The translations under genes were made by a program, and so were the position numbers. From Schoenoplectus triqueter (lineage: Eukaryota > Streptophyta > Magnoliopsida > Poales > Cyperaceae), in NCBI GenBank assembly GCA_964058805.1, contig CAXKVV010002149.1:467888-531887 (forward strand): DNA of 64,000 nucleotides, written 5' to 3'. Each line of letters begins with the position of its first letter. Position 1 is the first letter of the stretch. The notes below the pieces were generated by a model that saw nothing but the letters and a program-made list of their open reading frames with translations, had not been told where the DNA came from and ran no database searches. Positions 24,561 through 36,770 of this stretch are shown in pieces.

Positions 24561-24787
24561 TGTTGTTTGGTATAAGAGGAACGGAGAGGGGGAGGCTAGA
24601 AGACCGGGATGAGAGAAGCAAAGTCTATTTGAAAAGAAAGGAGATGGATAGAGATGTGAGATGTTAAAAAATAAGTCAAAGGAGATGGATAGCCTGTCTA
24701 GTTCCAATCAGTTGCTTTGCTGGCCCCTCCTCTCTCTCTCTCTATCTCAGTTCTGAACTACAGAGCACAATCTAATCTCTCCAACCC

Positions 24788-25989
24788 CAAATTTTTTTCT
24801 TGTTAGTAATTTAAATAAAAAAGTGAGAAATAGTATAATTACAGTCGAAATGTGCATTGATAATTAGATTCGATTTTCAAATTCAGTTTCAGCTTGAAAC
24901 TCGGTCTCAATTTTTTTCCAAAATTTTGATGTTTTAATTAAATTTTTTCAAACACTTTAACAATGTGCATTGTATCGGTACTTTTTTTAATATAAAAAAT
25001 TAGATAAAGTGAAACAACTAATGTGAGTGCATTAATAACTGAGAAAGGATAACTTGACAATGGTTATCTTGACAATAGTTTTTTAAAATAAATACAAAAA
25101 AAATCTTAAAAATAGAAAAGAATTATAGATATGTTATTCTACTTAGAGATTGATGGTAATTCAAATATCATGTTATTTTATTATCGTTTAATAGTTCATT
25201 AAAAACCGTTAAATTAAAATCGTTGTAAAGTGCATAACATTTTAATGGTCTTTAATGGACTAGCAAACAATAATAAAATTACATAAAAATTTAATCACTG
25301 TCAATCTATAAGTAGAAAAATATATCTATATTTTTTTTTTTCTATTTTTAAGATTTTTTCATATTTATTTGGAGATCCATTGTCAAGGATCCCTTCCCTT
25401 AATAACTGGGGAGGGATGGCTTGGCAATGGTTATTTTGTTAGTTTTGATAATGAATAGTTAATACTTATATGATATCATTTTATTATATATCAAATACTT
25501 ATTTATATTTGATCGATAAATATACTTATATGTACATATTCTTTAACTATTTGTTTAAATTTAAAAGTTATATCAATAAATTGATTTCTTTATCATCCAG
25601 CTCCTTAGCTTAATTTATTAACGGTCATTCGCTCCATCCTTGCTTGGATGGCTTGACCATTACTTTGCTACAAGAAAAAAAATAAGTGCACTAATTAACC
25701 ATAAAGAAAAAGTACATAACAATATGTTTGTATCCTATACTACACTCATTTATCTTCCAACTTCATCCATCATCATACCATTTCCTTTAAAGTGTTTGAA
25801 AAAGCTTAAAAAAATTAATCAAAATATTAAAAAAAATTTCAAAAAAAAACTAGGACCGCGTTTCAAATTCGGTCCCAACTAACTAGGATTAAATTTGAAA
25901 CTCAAAACTTACTATTAATACACATTTCGACTGTGATCTACCATTTTCCTCTTTTTTCTATTTGAATTACTAAAAATAAAAAAAAATTG
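24788..25989. mobile_element. TIR element, family E, copy 3, upstream of MYB
   Basis: About 1.2 kb. The left end reads CAAATTTTTTTCTTGTTAGT and the right end, in complement, CAATTTTTTTTTATTTTTAG. Both then share AGTCGAAATGTG and AAATTCRGTYYCA words. It has the same internal CTTGCTTGGATGGCTTGACC segment as copy 2. No clear target duplication was found. It contains a nested MITE (25041-25398) and starts about 300 bp upstream of the MYB start codon. Confidence 0.55.
25041..25398. mobile_element. MITE family G (TTGACAATGG ends), copy 1
   Basis: 358 bp, flanked by the perfect 9-bp duplication TTAATAACT (25032-25040 and 25399-25407). The ends are GAGAAAGGATAACTTGACAA and the complement GGGAAGGGATCCTTGACAAT. 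The body is a long imperfect inverted repeat around TTTAATGGTCTTTAATGGAC. A second partial end, GGGAGGGATGGCTTGGCAAT, follows directly at 25409. Confidence 0.8.
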
Positions 25990-26499
25990 CCCCATCCTTC
26001 TACCTTGGGGAAGAAAAATGCCACATGCCCGCAAATATTTAGCCTGTTTTGTCATTGATGATGAGGAAATAGACCCCCAACGATCATCCTAGGCATTTAA
26101 TTTAATTTATCATATTTAACTTGAATGTATTAACAGTTCAACACACTTTTATAATTTTATGCGCAATATTCGTTGAGCAAATTTAATGCTTTATGGACCT
26201 GTTTTATTTAAAGACGATAAGAAAGGAATGTCCGACAAAAATTATGACATTAAAACTATCATGAATTTCAAACTAAATTTATATTCTTCCAAAAAATGAA
26301 AATTTTTAATAGAAAAAATCATTGAATTTTTTGTGTTTCTTTATTTTGTGTCTTCAATTAGTTGATAAGTCCTTTTTTATGCAAGTAGGCAAATTGCCTA
26401 ATTAAGGAATTTTATTTATAATTGAAAAAAAAGGTATTTACAGAGTTTGTGAAGCTAGAATATACAAGAGAGAAGAGGGGGGATAGAAGAGCATCCTAT
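25990..26499. other. Gene-free AT-rich stretch
   Basis: No gene, RNA or element boundary was recognised. Confidence 0.5.
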
Positions 26500-29015
26500 T
26501 ATTCTATGCCGAATGATATCAAAGTTTAAAATCCCTTGTTATATTATCTATTACCCCGAACACCGTATGTGTCTTATGTTGAAAAATGCGGCGGTTGTGC
26601 TCTTTCTATAGGTTCCAAAACATTGCGAGCAGCATGATGTCCAGCTTTTTGTGAATGGCTCGATTAGTTGAAGCTCTTAATGTAAATCACGCTGAGATCG
26701 AAATGTTATTAGAAGATGTCGGCAGCAGGGCCATCAAAACTCAATGTGCGAAGTTGCACTGCACAAATAGATTATTAGCAGTTTCGATTATATGTTGGGA
26801 GCATAGAGCACATCGATCTGATGCCGGCCAGGTCCATTTGTGCCGATTATTCGGAGGGGGGAGGGGCCGCCGTCCCCCTATTCGGAAAATTTTTCAAAAA
26901 TACACATATAATAATATGTATTTTCAAAAAAATAAAATAGAAACATATGTTTATACTGAAGAAAATTTTCAAAAAAAAAAATAGAAACATCACTACAGGA
27001 GAGCGTCGCACTAACATCTGACAGATCAGATGCAATAAACACCATTTACGTCAGTAGGCTTATGATAAAAATCTTTAGCATCCGAAAGCTGATGCAAAGC
27101 GCAGATGTAAATACGCTTGATGGTGATAATCAATTGCATCCGATTTTTTATTTGCATCAGCATTTTATTACATCAGGAAATACAGATGCAAGATTCATTG
27201 TCATTTTCATTTGTTCCCTGAAGTAAATATTAATTTTTTGCAGGCATAATACTGATGTAATTATTGATATAAGCATCTGTTAATATAATGATTTTTTTTT
27301 TATTTGCATCTAATAAAAGATGATGTCTTTCATTATTTTTTTTAATAACAGATGATGTTTTCCATTTCTATAACAAACACTAAACCCACCATTTATACCA
27401 AGATTTTTCAAAAACTCAATATTCATACCACGATTTAAACCTAATAGATCTGATATTAATAATAAATTTTCTCAAAATATTCACACCAACATTCACCAAG
27501 ATTCAACATGCATATTCAGACAAATATAATCCAGATCAGAAAATAGTATACAATTAAAAATTTTCACACATTGACAAATCTTCTTCAGTGATGTCAATAT
27601 AACAAAATAGATATAAATATAAAATTACTAAACAGAAGTAATTTTGTAACAACATTGCAATTAAGTAATAATTAACCACCATGACACTTAAGTAATAATT
27701 AACCACCATATTGTTGAGTGCTAGAATAGATCCATGCCTCTGCTTCCGTCACTACCCCGGCGAGGCTGTGATCTCTTGTTCTCTTGGTTGTACTAGTTGC
27801 TGTAAAAACGTTATTCATTAACCAAGGCAGATAACTAAATGGCTGCTTATTTCGCAAACCATGGCAGAAGAAGAGAGTTGCCTTTACATTCGGTCTATCG
27901 TTTTAGATCCTCCTTTTTGTCAACTAGACTCAAACTATACATATTTCCCTTTGTTTCCCAAAAAAAAAAGAAGAAAAGAAATAAGACTGATCACCTTGAA
28001 TAACACATGAGGAAGATGGAGTGTCCCAATACTAGAGGAAGATGGAGTCGCGCGCCTCGATGGAGCAGTGGAGTGTGCCGACTGCCTGCGCTGATGGAGT
28101 GAGAGCGATCACCTTAGAGAGAGGAGAGATCGCGAGAGACTCAGAGAGATCGCGGATCGCCAGAGCCTAGAGGAGAGATCGCGATTCGCGCAGGATGAGA
28201 GGCGATATCGTGAGAGGCGCCGCTGAGAAGTGAGAACGCAAATAGGGTTTGGGACTTTGGGGTCTGAGGTTATATCTAATGGTCAGATTAACGGATCAGA
28301 TTAATCTTAGTTATATCCAACGATTCAGCGATAACTGGAGGGAATTTTTTGGTTTTTCTACGCCAACTGGAGGGAATTTATTTGCATCTGTTAAGCTGAT
28401 GAAAAAATATTATATTTATTTACATCCGCGAGAACTGATGTAGTACTGATGTGCATCAGCATTTTAGTGCGCCCCCTCCAATTCATTTTCAGAAAAAAAA
28501 AATAACTACACTTACTTGCATCTGCAAAATAGATACAAATATATAGTTACATCAGCATTACTAATGCAATATGTTCAAATCAAAATTTCGCGGTCAGAAT
28601 TTTTTTTTTGCTGATGCTAATAAAAAAGTGCCGATGCAATTGACCATTTCCAGATGCAAATACGACACTTTCCTGTAGTGCATATATATGTTTATACTGA
28701 AGAAAAATTTTCAAAATTTGTCCCCTTAAAAAAGTTTTGATTATTCTCAGTCAGCAACCTGTTACGAGCGAGAAGCCAGCTGAAGATCATTATTTTCTCC
28801 AGCACCTTTACCTTCCATAAGATTTCTGCAATGAAGGATCGCGTGCCAACATCAATGAGGAAGTTATAAGCAAATGAGGTAGTGAAGTTCCCATCATTAC
28901 TGTCAACGAGAGCGGATGTGTGATATATGCCGAGCAGTTTATGCAAGTCTTTGAGAAAGAAGGAAGAGGTCAGGTGCAGTTGTATTTGCGTCACATAACA
29001 TGCTTGAAGGAACAT
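26500..29015 (-). mobile_element. LINE remnant (zf-RVT region) split by a CACTA element
   Basis: On the minus strand, 29015-28692 encodes a decayed LINE C-terminal part: FTTSFAYNFL, then EILWKVKVLEKIMIFSWLLA, then RNRLLTENN. This is the segment before the zinc-binding domain of plant L1-type reverse transcriptases. Left of the inserted CACTA element, about 26845-26730 reads CALCSQHIIETANNLFVQCN, which is the C-x2-C...H...C signature of zf-RVT. The order and orientation agree with one LINE interrupted at 26990/28681. Stops and frameshifts show it is dead. Confidence 0.72.
26991..28680. mobile_element. Non-autonomous CACTA element
   Basis: 1,690 bp, from CACTACAGGAGAGCGTCGCA to the inverted TTTCCTGTAGTG, with the 3-bp target duplication CAT (26988-26990 and 28681-28683). 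Subterminal regions hold repeated GATGCAAATA and GCATCTG words. No transposase is visible. A GC-rich island (about 28040-28240), rich in GAGAGATCGCG words, stands out in the AT-rich body and may be captured or promoter sequence. Confidence 0.85.
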
Positions 29016-31800
29016 TTTCTGAAAATGCGTATAAAATGTATATATGCCACAATAATTTACCGAGAGTATGATTTTAAGTTTTCACTTGCTGAACATTTCT
29101 AGCTTATACAATGCATGATTTTGATCCCCATGCAATAAGCTGTGTTTTATTAAAAACATGTTCACCAATATGAGCTAAAGCAAGCAAATAAGGTCTGACG
29201 ACCAAAACATAAATCTTTATCTTCTTTTCTTCTCTGTTTTTCTCTCTTCTTTTTTTCCCTCACGTCTACTACTTTCCAGGGCGGACGAAAAAGTAAAGAT
29301 TTTACATTAGGGAAGGAATCCCTTGACAATGAGTTATCTAAAGGGACGTCTTCCCAATACATTGGTAAATTTTTCTAATTTACCAGCTAACGACAAAATG
29401 CATCAGGGAAAAAGAAGTGAGAAGAGCAAGGGTGTAGGGGTCCAAATCTAAAGGGACGTCTTCCCAACCCCATAGGTCTCTATGTTTTTTTACTATTTAT
29501 TATTAATCGCTATATGCTAAATATATAGAATTTTAGATAGTGTAATAGCCTTTTATCATTCATGGATTTTGTCGTTAGCTTGTAAATTAGAAAAATAGGG
29601 ACTACCCTATAACACCTTAGAAATAGGCGCTTTGGCATTTCTGAGAAAGATTCCTTGATAAAAAAAAATATAAGAACAGTAACAGAGTTAAATATTATTT
29701 ATACATGGAAAAATATATAGCACACTTGCATATACGGATGGAAGTGAGAATGGAAATAAAATGCTTCTATTAGCAACTGGTGGAGAATCGGAAATATAAA
29801 CAGTGGCCATCTTTTCATGGCAAACATTATAGCTTCTGTTGGATAATCAGGCTATATTTATGTACAGTGGAAGACAAAAGTTAGGCTAGAGATTCATCCA
29901 ATTCCACTATTTTCACACCAAAAAAAAAACTGTGAATTATTTCAGCCGGTGACTCACCCTTTATATGGCGGCTTGTGCCTGAGAAAATTATTTTTTTTGT
30001 TCAAATTAACAGTGAAATATCTGTTTGAGGTAAAATTTTACCAACTTGTTTGGGCCTTTGGGGGGCACTTAGCTCGAGTTGCACACAAGTACTAACAAAC
30101 TAGAAGTTGGGCCAAATTAAAAATATTATAAGTGAAATATTAATTTTAGACAATATGAGACCCCACACTCATGGCTTACGCCATCGAAAAGTACCTTTTT
30201 TGTAGGCCTCAAATTGCCTAAACCACGTTGGTTGAAAATAATTCTGAAATAAGAAGAGAAAATGAAATATATATCGTCGAAGGAGAGCAAGGACAGCAAC
30301 CCCTGAACCCCCTCAGTAGGGTCTAATCCAAATATGGTTGTTGCTTACATCCTATGTCAAACCGTTTAGTTTTCTGTGGCGTTCCAATTGTGTCCTACAT
30401 GTGAATCAATTAAATTGTGTAGACATCAATGATGTTAATTAATTATGATTTCTTTTATTTTTGGGGAAAATATAATATTTTCATGTGAAAGGTCTAATAA
30501 AAACTTTGAATTTATAAAAATATTTTATTCAAATTTTTTTATGTGTACAGGGAAAGTACTGTATTAATTTATTCCTAATTGAATAGACTACAATAAAATC
30601 AAAATGAATTAGGTGTTTCAAAACTATAATAATTTAATTAAGAGTAAATAACATAATCTCAATTTATAACATACAAGCCTTCACTAGGGAATTTTTTTTT
30701 TGGCGAATTGCATCAGCCCATCACTTAAGCGCAATCCTTGTATAGTTCTATATTTGCATGTAATTTAATTTTTAGACAACGACTATGTCAATGCCAGAAT
30801 CCCCCACATCTTAGCGCAAAGGAGATGAACAAGAACAAAGAGCAACACGGGTTTATAACTTGTGATGTGACACAGGGAAACATCAACAGAACGGTTAGAA
30901 AATGTGGTACATACTTTGACCCTTGCAATATGACAAATGATCTCAAACAAAAGTCGCCACCATCCAAGTATTAAAGTGACATGAAGTAGCTTTTGCTTTC
31001 CTGGAACCTTTGTGAGTGTCTCCAATGAAATTTTATTTTATTGGGATGAAATAAAGAGAACTCTGTTTTGCTTCAAATTCTTGCAAGGGCTCTGAACTGT
31101 GGAACTGGAATCACATGCATTTTCTACAATTAAAATTAAAACATAATTGACTATTTTTTAGAATAAAAATGAGAATAGAAGCTATTCAATTTTTAATTTT
31201 TCATACAAATTTCATCTGAATTTTAAATTAATCATAATTGTTTTTAACAAAGTGAGTTAATGACAAATAATGGCACATAAAATTGACCGCATTAAACATC
31301 CTCATCAATATATCAGTCAGTATAACCTCCTCATCATTATATCATTGTCAGTACTTCTAAAATAGTGTACAATTTTATCTTGTGCAAATTCCAATAATTC
31401 AAGAAAAACATTCGTTATGGAGCAAAAATTCGATTAATTATGACGATGCTCCGACGAGTTCGTAAGTTAATTTTTATGGCGTTCTGACGAAATTACAACG
31501 GTTCATTTCATAACACCCCTTGGAAATTAAAATATTATGAAGTAATTTTATTATGCCCAAAGTAAAATTTAAATCAAGAAAAGTTGAATGAAAATATGCC
31601 TGAAGTGAATTTTAAACGAGTTAATAAGCGGATAAAAATTACCGAGGTCACTTAAATTCATATTTTATCTGATCACTGAATTTCTTATTATTCATTGTTA
31701 ATCATTGAATTTGTATTATTATCTAGATTTGATCACCCGTCAATTTTTCATCCAAAACTCTAATGAAAGTTGGCGTGGCATCTGACATGGACTATGTATA
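29016..31800. other. Gene-free stretch with small repeats
   Basis: No recognised gene. It holds a lone family G end (about 29299-29330), a 20-bp direct repeat TCTAAAGGGACGTCTTCCCA (about 29338 and 29450) and an inverted repeat (next entry). A 78-codon frame at 30738-30974 could follow a splice acceptor but has no recognisable domain. Confidence 0.5.
29364..29600. repeat. Inverted repeat around 150-bp spacer
   Basis: A 35-40 bp arm near 29366-29403 (TTTCTAATTTACCAGCTAAC) recurs in reverse complement at about 29559-29598 (GTTAGCTTGTAAATTAGAAA). This may be a small DNA-transposon remnant. No target duplication was identified. Confidence 0.55.
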
Positions 31801-31805
31801 TTACA

Positions 31806-32440
31806 TATTAGGGCAGCATAAAAAAACTCGGTCTCGATTCAGGTTCGAGCTAATCTGACTCGAGCTAATCTGACTCAAACTAATTTGGCTCGAGTTAATC
31901 TAGTTCGACAGTTAAATTAGCTGAGTTTGAGTTAGGATTGTTTCGACTCATCTCGAATAACAATAACTTATATTTTTTTTTCTGCCAAACTCTAATACGA
32001 TGATTCATCTCTCTTTATCTCTCACCATATCACTATCTCTACAGCTTAATGACGACTCCTATTCGCTCGCAACTCGACTCGTATATCTGACTCAATAGTT
32101 TTTTATCTGTTCATCTGTTCAAATTAGTGCAGTAAATATATCATTGAAAATGTAATTGTTGATATACTAATTTTGTACCAACTCTTGTACCAATCTTGTA
32201 GATACATTAACCTCATATTTTATAGATGTAATAAATCTAAATATCAAACAGAGTCAACACACATGTATTTGTTTGTGAGCCAGCTTGCGAGCTAGCTCGA
32301 ATAGTGATGAGCCCAGCATGAGCTAGATCTTTCAGCTCGAAATATTTCACGAGCTCGATTCGACTCAACTTGAATTTTCATGAGCTGAATTTGAGCTAAG
32401 GCCGGCTCGCTCGAACGCGACTTGTTTGCAACCCTATGGA
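31806..32440. mobile_element. Degenerate repeat rich in GAGCTCG words
   Basis: The left end AGGGCAGCATAAAAAAACTC and the complement of the right end AGGGTTGCAAACAAGTCGCG form weak inverted termini. Inside are many CGAGCTAATCTGACT- and GAGCTCGA-like words. This resembles common dispersed plant elements with AGGG-TGCAAA ends. No target duplication was established. Confidence 0.45.
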
Positions 32441-33110
32441 CGATTATAAATGTTTAAAATTCAAATTTCTATGTATCTTTTTTTTTTCAATTCTTATGCT
32501 GTTGAAAAAACATAGTACCAAAAGACTCGTGCATTTTAAAAAAAATGACATCGTATTTATATGCATTTATTTTATTTATTGTATCTTAAAAAATCATATA
32601 TGTTTATTACAATGAATTATCAAAATTTTCTTACTCGATTATTACATGAGGAAGAGGAAAGTAATTTTTGATGCAGAACTTTTTTCACCCTCATTAAAAA
32701 CGAAGATATTTCCAGTTTTTAGAGTCAATATTGGCAAACAAAATGTTTATGTTTGTATGTGAGTTGAGATATAGGGTTGTAAGGTTATTATTGGAGGTTG
32801 ACACTTTCTGGAGATTGATATATCAGTATTTTCAGGAGATGACATGATGGTTGCTATTGAAGATGCAACACCAAATCGTATTTTGTGATTTGGAGAACAA
32901 CCAAAATTAGCAAGGCGGAAAGGAGAAACTTTCTCCATAAATTTATGTACTCAATTTTTTTTTTGGATTTAATTCCAAAAATGGAGAAAGATTCGTTCCT
33001 TACTTTTATCCGATGGAGAAGCTAACAGACATTCATGTAATTATTAATACAATCTAGATAATATTTAAACGTGCATAATGCATGTCAGATAATCGTAGAT
33101 GATCTAGTAT
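32441..33110. other. Gene-free stretch
   Basis: No supported gene or element. A 63-codon minus frame at 32747-32938 shows no known motif. Confidence 0.5.
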
Positions 33111-33138
33111 AGTAAAATAAATATATATAGAGAGAGAG

Positions 33139-33395
33139 AGTGGAGATACCGTGAGCTTAAGATCACGGAGTGCTTCCGTGAGATTAACTCAAAAAATATA
33201 TTAAATCATCTCAAAATTTTAATTTATCATTCTCATTAAATTCTTTATATAAAGATCTTCTGGGATGCAAAAATTTGAAGTGTTTTGAGCTTTTTAAGTC
33301 ATCATTTTTAATTTTTTAAAATGATGTTCAAGTATTGAATATATTATTATAATTATTAGAGCTGATTTTCAAAAATTAAAAACCACAATTCAAAA
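33139..33395. mobile_element. Half copy of a type I hairpin element
   Basis: It starts after a (TA)n(GA)n tract (33113-33138) with GGAGATACCGTGAGCTTAAG and follows the left arm of the type I foldback element (compare 56364-56780). The right arm is missing. At AAAAATCT the sequence switches to the hAT-related segment. Confidence 0.75.
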
Positions 33396-33650
33396 ATCTT
33401 ATGAAATTGGTGTTTGTATTTTATTTTCTATTTATAAAGTGAGTTCTTTCGTTTCTTTGAAAATATAAAATTGAGTTCATTTTATCAAAATTTTATTTTA
33501 TTTAGCACTAATGTCGGTCAGTTCATAGATAGTTATTATCATGTATAGGTAACATTGCAAATTGTTTTTTAATACTTTTTGTCATTTTCTTTTTTAAGAC
33601 TTTTGATCGAATAATTATAAAATTAAAAAAAAAATAGTAAAAGGCTAACT
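33388..33650. repeat. Reverse-complement copy of part of the hAT-like element
   Basis: Similar in reverse complement to about 4870-5120. Shared words include ATCTTATGAAATTGGT, AAAATAAAATACAAA (complement) and CATAGATAGTTATTATCATG. Confidence 0.65.
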
Positions 33651-33984
33651 AATGCGATCCCCATTTTCAATAGGACAGCTAGATAATGCAAAAATATTTT
33701 ATTTTAACAATCGATCCTGATGAGTTATTTTTGTTATTAAAAATATTTAAAGTGAGAAGACTCGACCATCATCTTAATTTATTTAACAAAAATGCACAGT
33801 CTGCTAAACAGAGAAAATTTTCTTCGTCATTTTGTAAATCTGATTATTTTTTGTTCTAGGTTGACATTTTCTTTGTGACAAAGAAGTTCACTAATAATTA
33901 AGCTTAAATAAATTAGAAGCATTCACTACAAAGCAGGAAAGGTATTCAATGATAAGCATGTTCATTTTAAGCAAATTTAAATCA

Positions 33985-34022
33985 CACTGATTTTTTAATA
34001 TAATAATTAGATTAATTATATT

Positions 34023-34056
<34 letters not shown>

Positions 34057-34433
34057 TTCTAAAAGTAAAAATGACAGTGTATCACTGTTAGTGGCGCGTT
34101 GAAAATGCGCCACTGACGTTGGGGTTTTTTTTATTATATTTTATAATTATATAAAAAAAAAAAAGTACACCAGTGGGAATAATGCACTCAAACTGGCAAA
34201 AATATTTCACAATTGCATCATATCTTATAATATCAAGATGAAGAATGAAGACGAGGAGGGAAAAAAGGAAGACGTCACTGGGAGTGGCATCTGTCTAAAT
34301 GCGTCAGTCTCAGTGGCGCATATTTTATGTGCTAGTCGCAATGATGCACTGTCATTCTTAGTATTAAAATTTATTTTTTTCGTTATTATTATTAATAATA
34401 TGATTAATCTAATTATTATATTAAAAATCAGTG
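33985..34433. mobile_element. Mutator-type MITE with GCGCCACTG core
   Basis: 449 bp, from CACTGATTTTTTAATATAAT to ATTATATTAAAAATCAGTG, with the perfect 9-bp duplication TTTAAATCA (33976-33984 and 34434-34442). The terminal inverted repeats are about 85-100 bp and include an (AAT)n run in the left arm. The core holds degenerate GTGGCGCGTT and GCGCCACTGAC words, linking it to the element at 285-794. Confidence 0.87.
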
Positions 34434-34442
34434 TTTAAATCA

Positions 34443-35014
34443 AGCCAACATTTTGTTTAATAGTTACTCTATGTCTTCAACTAAAACAAATGACCCGGCG
34501 AGAATCTTTTTTTCCGTCGGCATTTTTTTTTCTAGAGAGGACCCCCAATGATTATTAACTAACCCCTTTAAAAATTATTTGAAATTTATTTTAAGGATGT
34601 TGATAGCTTAACTAATGATCTTGATGAGAGAAATAAGCGTTTCATCCTTGCAAGTATCAAATCTTAAATTATATATATTTTTGAAATTATTTATTTTTAC
34701 TATATTGAAAAAGTTTGAAATCTGATTTCAGATTTTCTTGTGCATATTCTAAGTTAATATGTTTTGATTTTGTCTTTTATTTAACAAAAGGACGTCTTTC
34801 ATCAAATTTACATCGAAGAAGGGCTTGAGGATCATTATATGTACGGACTATTTGACGTTTACACGGTGTGCAAATTTAATATTGCATACTCGTGCATCTC
34901 AACGCCATTTTTTTTTCATTTGCAATACCAATAACATTTCAGTAAAACGAAGCTAGCAGTTGTCTGAAAATTTCGTCTTTTCTTCTGTTAAGCCTGTACA
35001 CTGAATTTTCCAAT
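34443..35014. other. Gene-free stretch
   Basis: AT-rich sequence in which nothing was recognised. Confidence 0.5.
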
Positions 35015-35023
35015 TTCTAACAA

Positions 35024-35640
35024 GGTTAATATCGTATTTACCTTCAACACTTATTCTATTTCATATTTACTCATCAACTATTTTAATATATCATACATAT
35101 TTACCATCATGTTTTTAAATTTTTCATATTTACTGATATACTCTTTAATATATTTAATATTCTCTTGAACTTTTTTAAATTCTGTCATAATTATCCAAAT
35201 TCAAATATATGACATAAAATATATTCATATATACCCAATAATTATTGAGAATATCTTCTTCTATTTAACTCTTTAGATCTTTCCATATTTATTCATAATT
35301 TTTTTTTTAAATATGATTCAGTATGTATTAATTATTTTTCTTGATCTGACCCAAAATCAGACCGTACAAGTCACACAGATCAGAAAATAATTGAATGATA
35401 TTGATCCAAATCAATTTAAATAAATTTAGTTTTATGCATTTAATGATATATTTGAGATTTCATTGGTAAATATGAAAATTTTCAAGTGTTTAACGATATA
35501 ATAGATATGCTAATGAGTATATATGGGTACATATAAAATAATTCATTGATTAATGGATAAATATGATATATTAGAGATTAGGGGTAAATATGTAATAGAT
35601 GAAGAGTTAAATGACAAATATGATATTATATTACTAACCC
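35024..35640. mobile_element. MITE with 9-bp target duplication
   Basis: 617 bp, with ends GGTTAATATCGTATTTACC and the complement GGGTTAGTAATATAATATC. It is flanked by the perfect 9-mer TTCTAACAA (35015-35023 and 35641-35649). The interior repeats TTTACTCAT/TAAATATGA words in opposing orientations. It is probably a non-autonomous MULE. Confidence 0.78.
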
Positions 35641-35794
35641 TTCTAACAACTACTTAGACTTTATGAGCTACAAATACATTTTAAGTTTTGCAGCTCATCT
35701 AAATCCATTTCACATCAATAATAACACCTTTCCACCGAAGTCGTAGGGAAGTTTTTTTTTGTCAATCTTATAAGCGAATAGATGAAATAAACAT

Positions 35795-36770
35795 TTTTTT
35801 TAAATAGACAAAAGTTAAAAATATTCTCATATAATCGCATGATTGGAGGGTTTTTTTTCTATCTGATAGCATGGCCCGAGATAATTTTTCGGATCAAGGT
35901 TGATGGTCCGGAAAAAAATTTGGACCACATATTTTTCCTTTTTTTGCCCAGCAGTGCCATGGTCCAAAAAAATAATCGGACCATCAACCTTGGTACACAA
36001 AATTATCTCGGGCCATCGATTCTTCTAATTAATATTAATTATAAATTTTGAAAAGTTTATTATTGTTTAAATTAGATTTTCACTATTTGAAAAAAGAAAA
36101 TTTTGATTAGAGCTTTCCATACAAATATATTATTTATCTTGTAACATATATTTTAAAAATTGTATGGAAAAAAAATCAATTTTCATTCAGCTTCAATACC
36201 ATTTGATGTTACACCAAATATCAATCTTTCTAAATTGCATGACATTTAATAAATGATAAATTTAGTAAGTATAACTTTGATAAATGGTTATTTGGATGAG
36301 ATTCTTATTGATATATATATATATATAGCAATTCATTGTCATAGCTCATTTTTATAGTAAAATATGATTCAACAACATTGATATATGCCAATCAAGTAAA
36401 TTGCTAAACAAAATTATGATGGTAATATCATCATTTTGAACTATTTAATCTACACAGTTAATTCCTAACGATTAACTTATTTTTAGTTAAAAATATCAAC
36501 AATCGCAAACAATTGAAAACTTATTTTTAATTATAATTCATGAATATATTTAAACAATAACAAACTTATCAACTTTATTTAAACAATAATAAACTTATCA
36601 AAATTTATAATTAACATTAATTGGAAAAAACGATGGCCCGAGATAAAATTTCGGACCAAGTCTAATGGCCCGAATTATTTTTTTCGGACCATGGCGCTGC
36701 TAGGCAAAAAAAAAATCATGCAATTATATGCGACATATTTTTAAAATTTTCTATTTTGTAAAAAAATTGC
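35795..36770. mobile_element. Large foldback element, GGCCCGAGATAA family
   Basis: The outer arms (about 35795-35880 and 36632-36770) are inverted repeats containing ATAATYGCATGATT and ATGGCCCGAGATAA. A second inverted pair lies inside the left part (GTTGATGGTCC near 35900 against GGACCATCAACCTTG near 35980). The inner flanks (36030 and 36580) are also inverted (TTATAAATTTTGAAAAGTTT against AAACTTATCAAAATTTATAA). No gene is present. The target duplication is not clear. Confidence 0.65.

Noticed and set aside
30738..30974. Possible last exon on the plus strand with Cys-rich frame
   Set aside because: An acceptor-like TTTTTAG precedes it, but no domain, upstream exon or homologue is recognisable.
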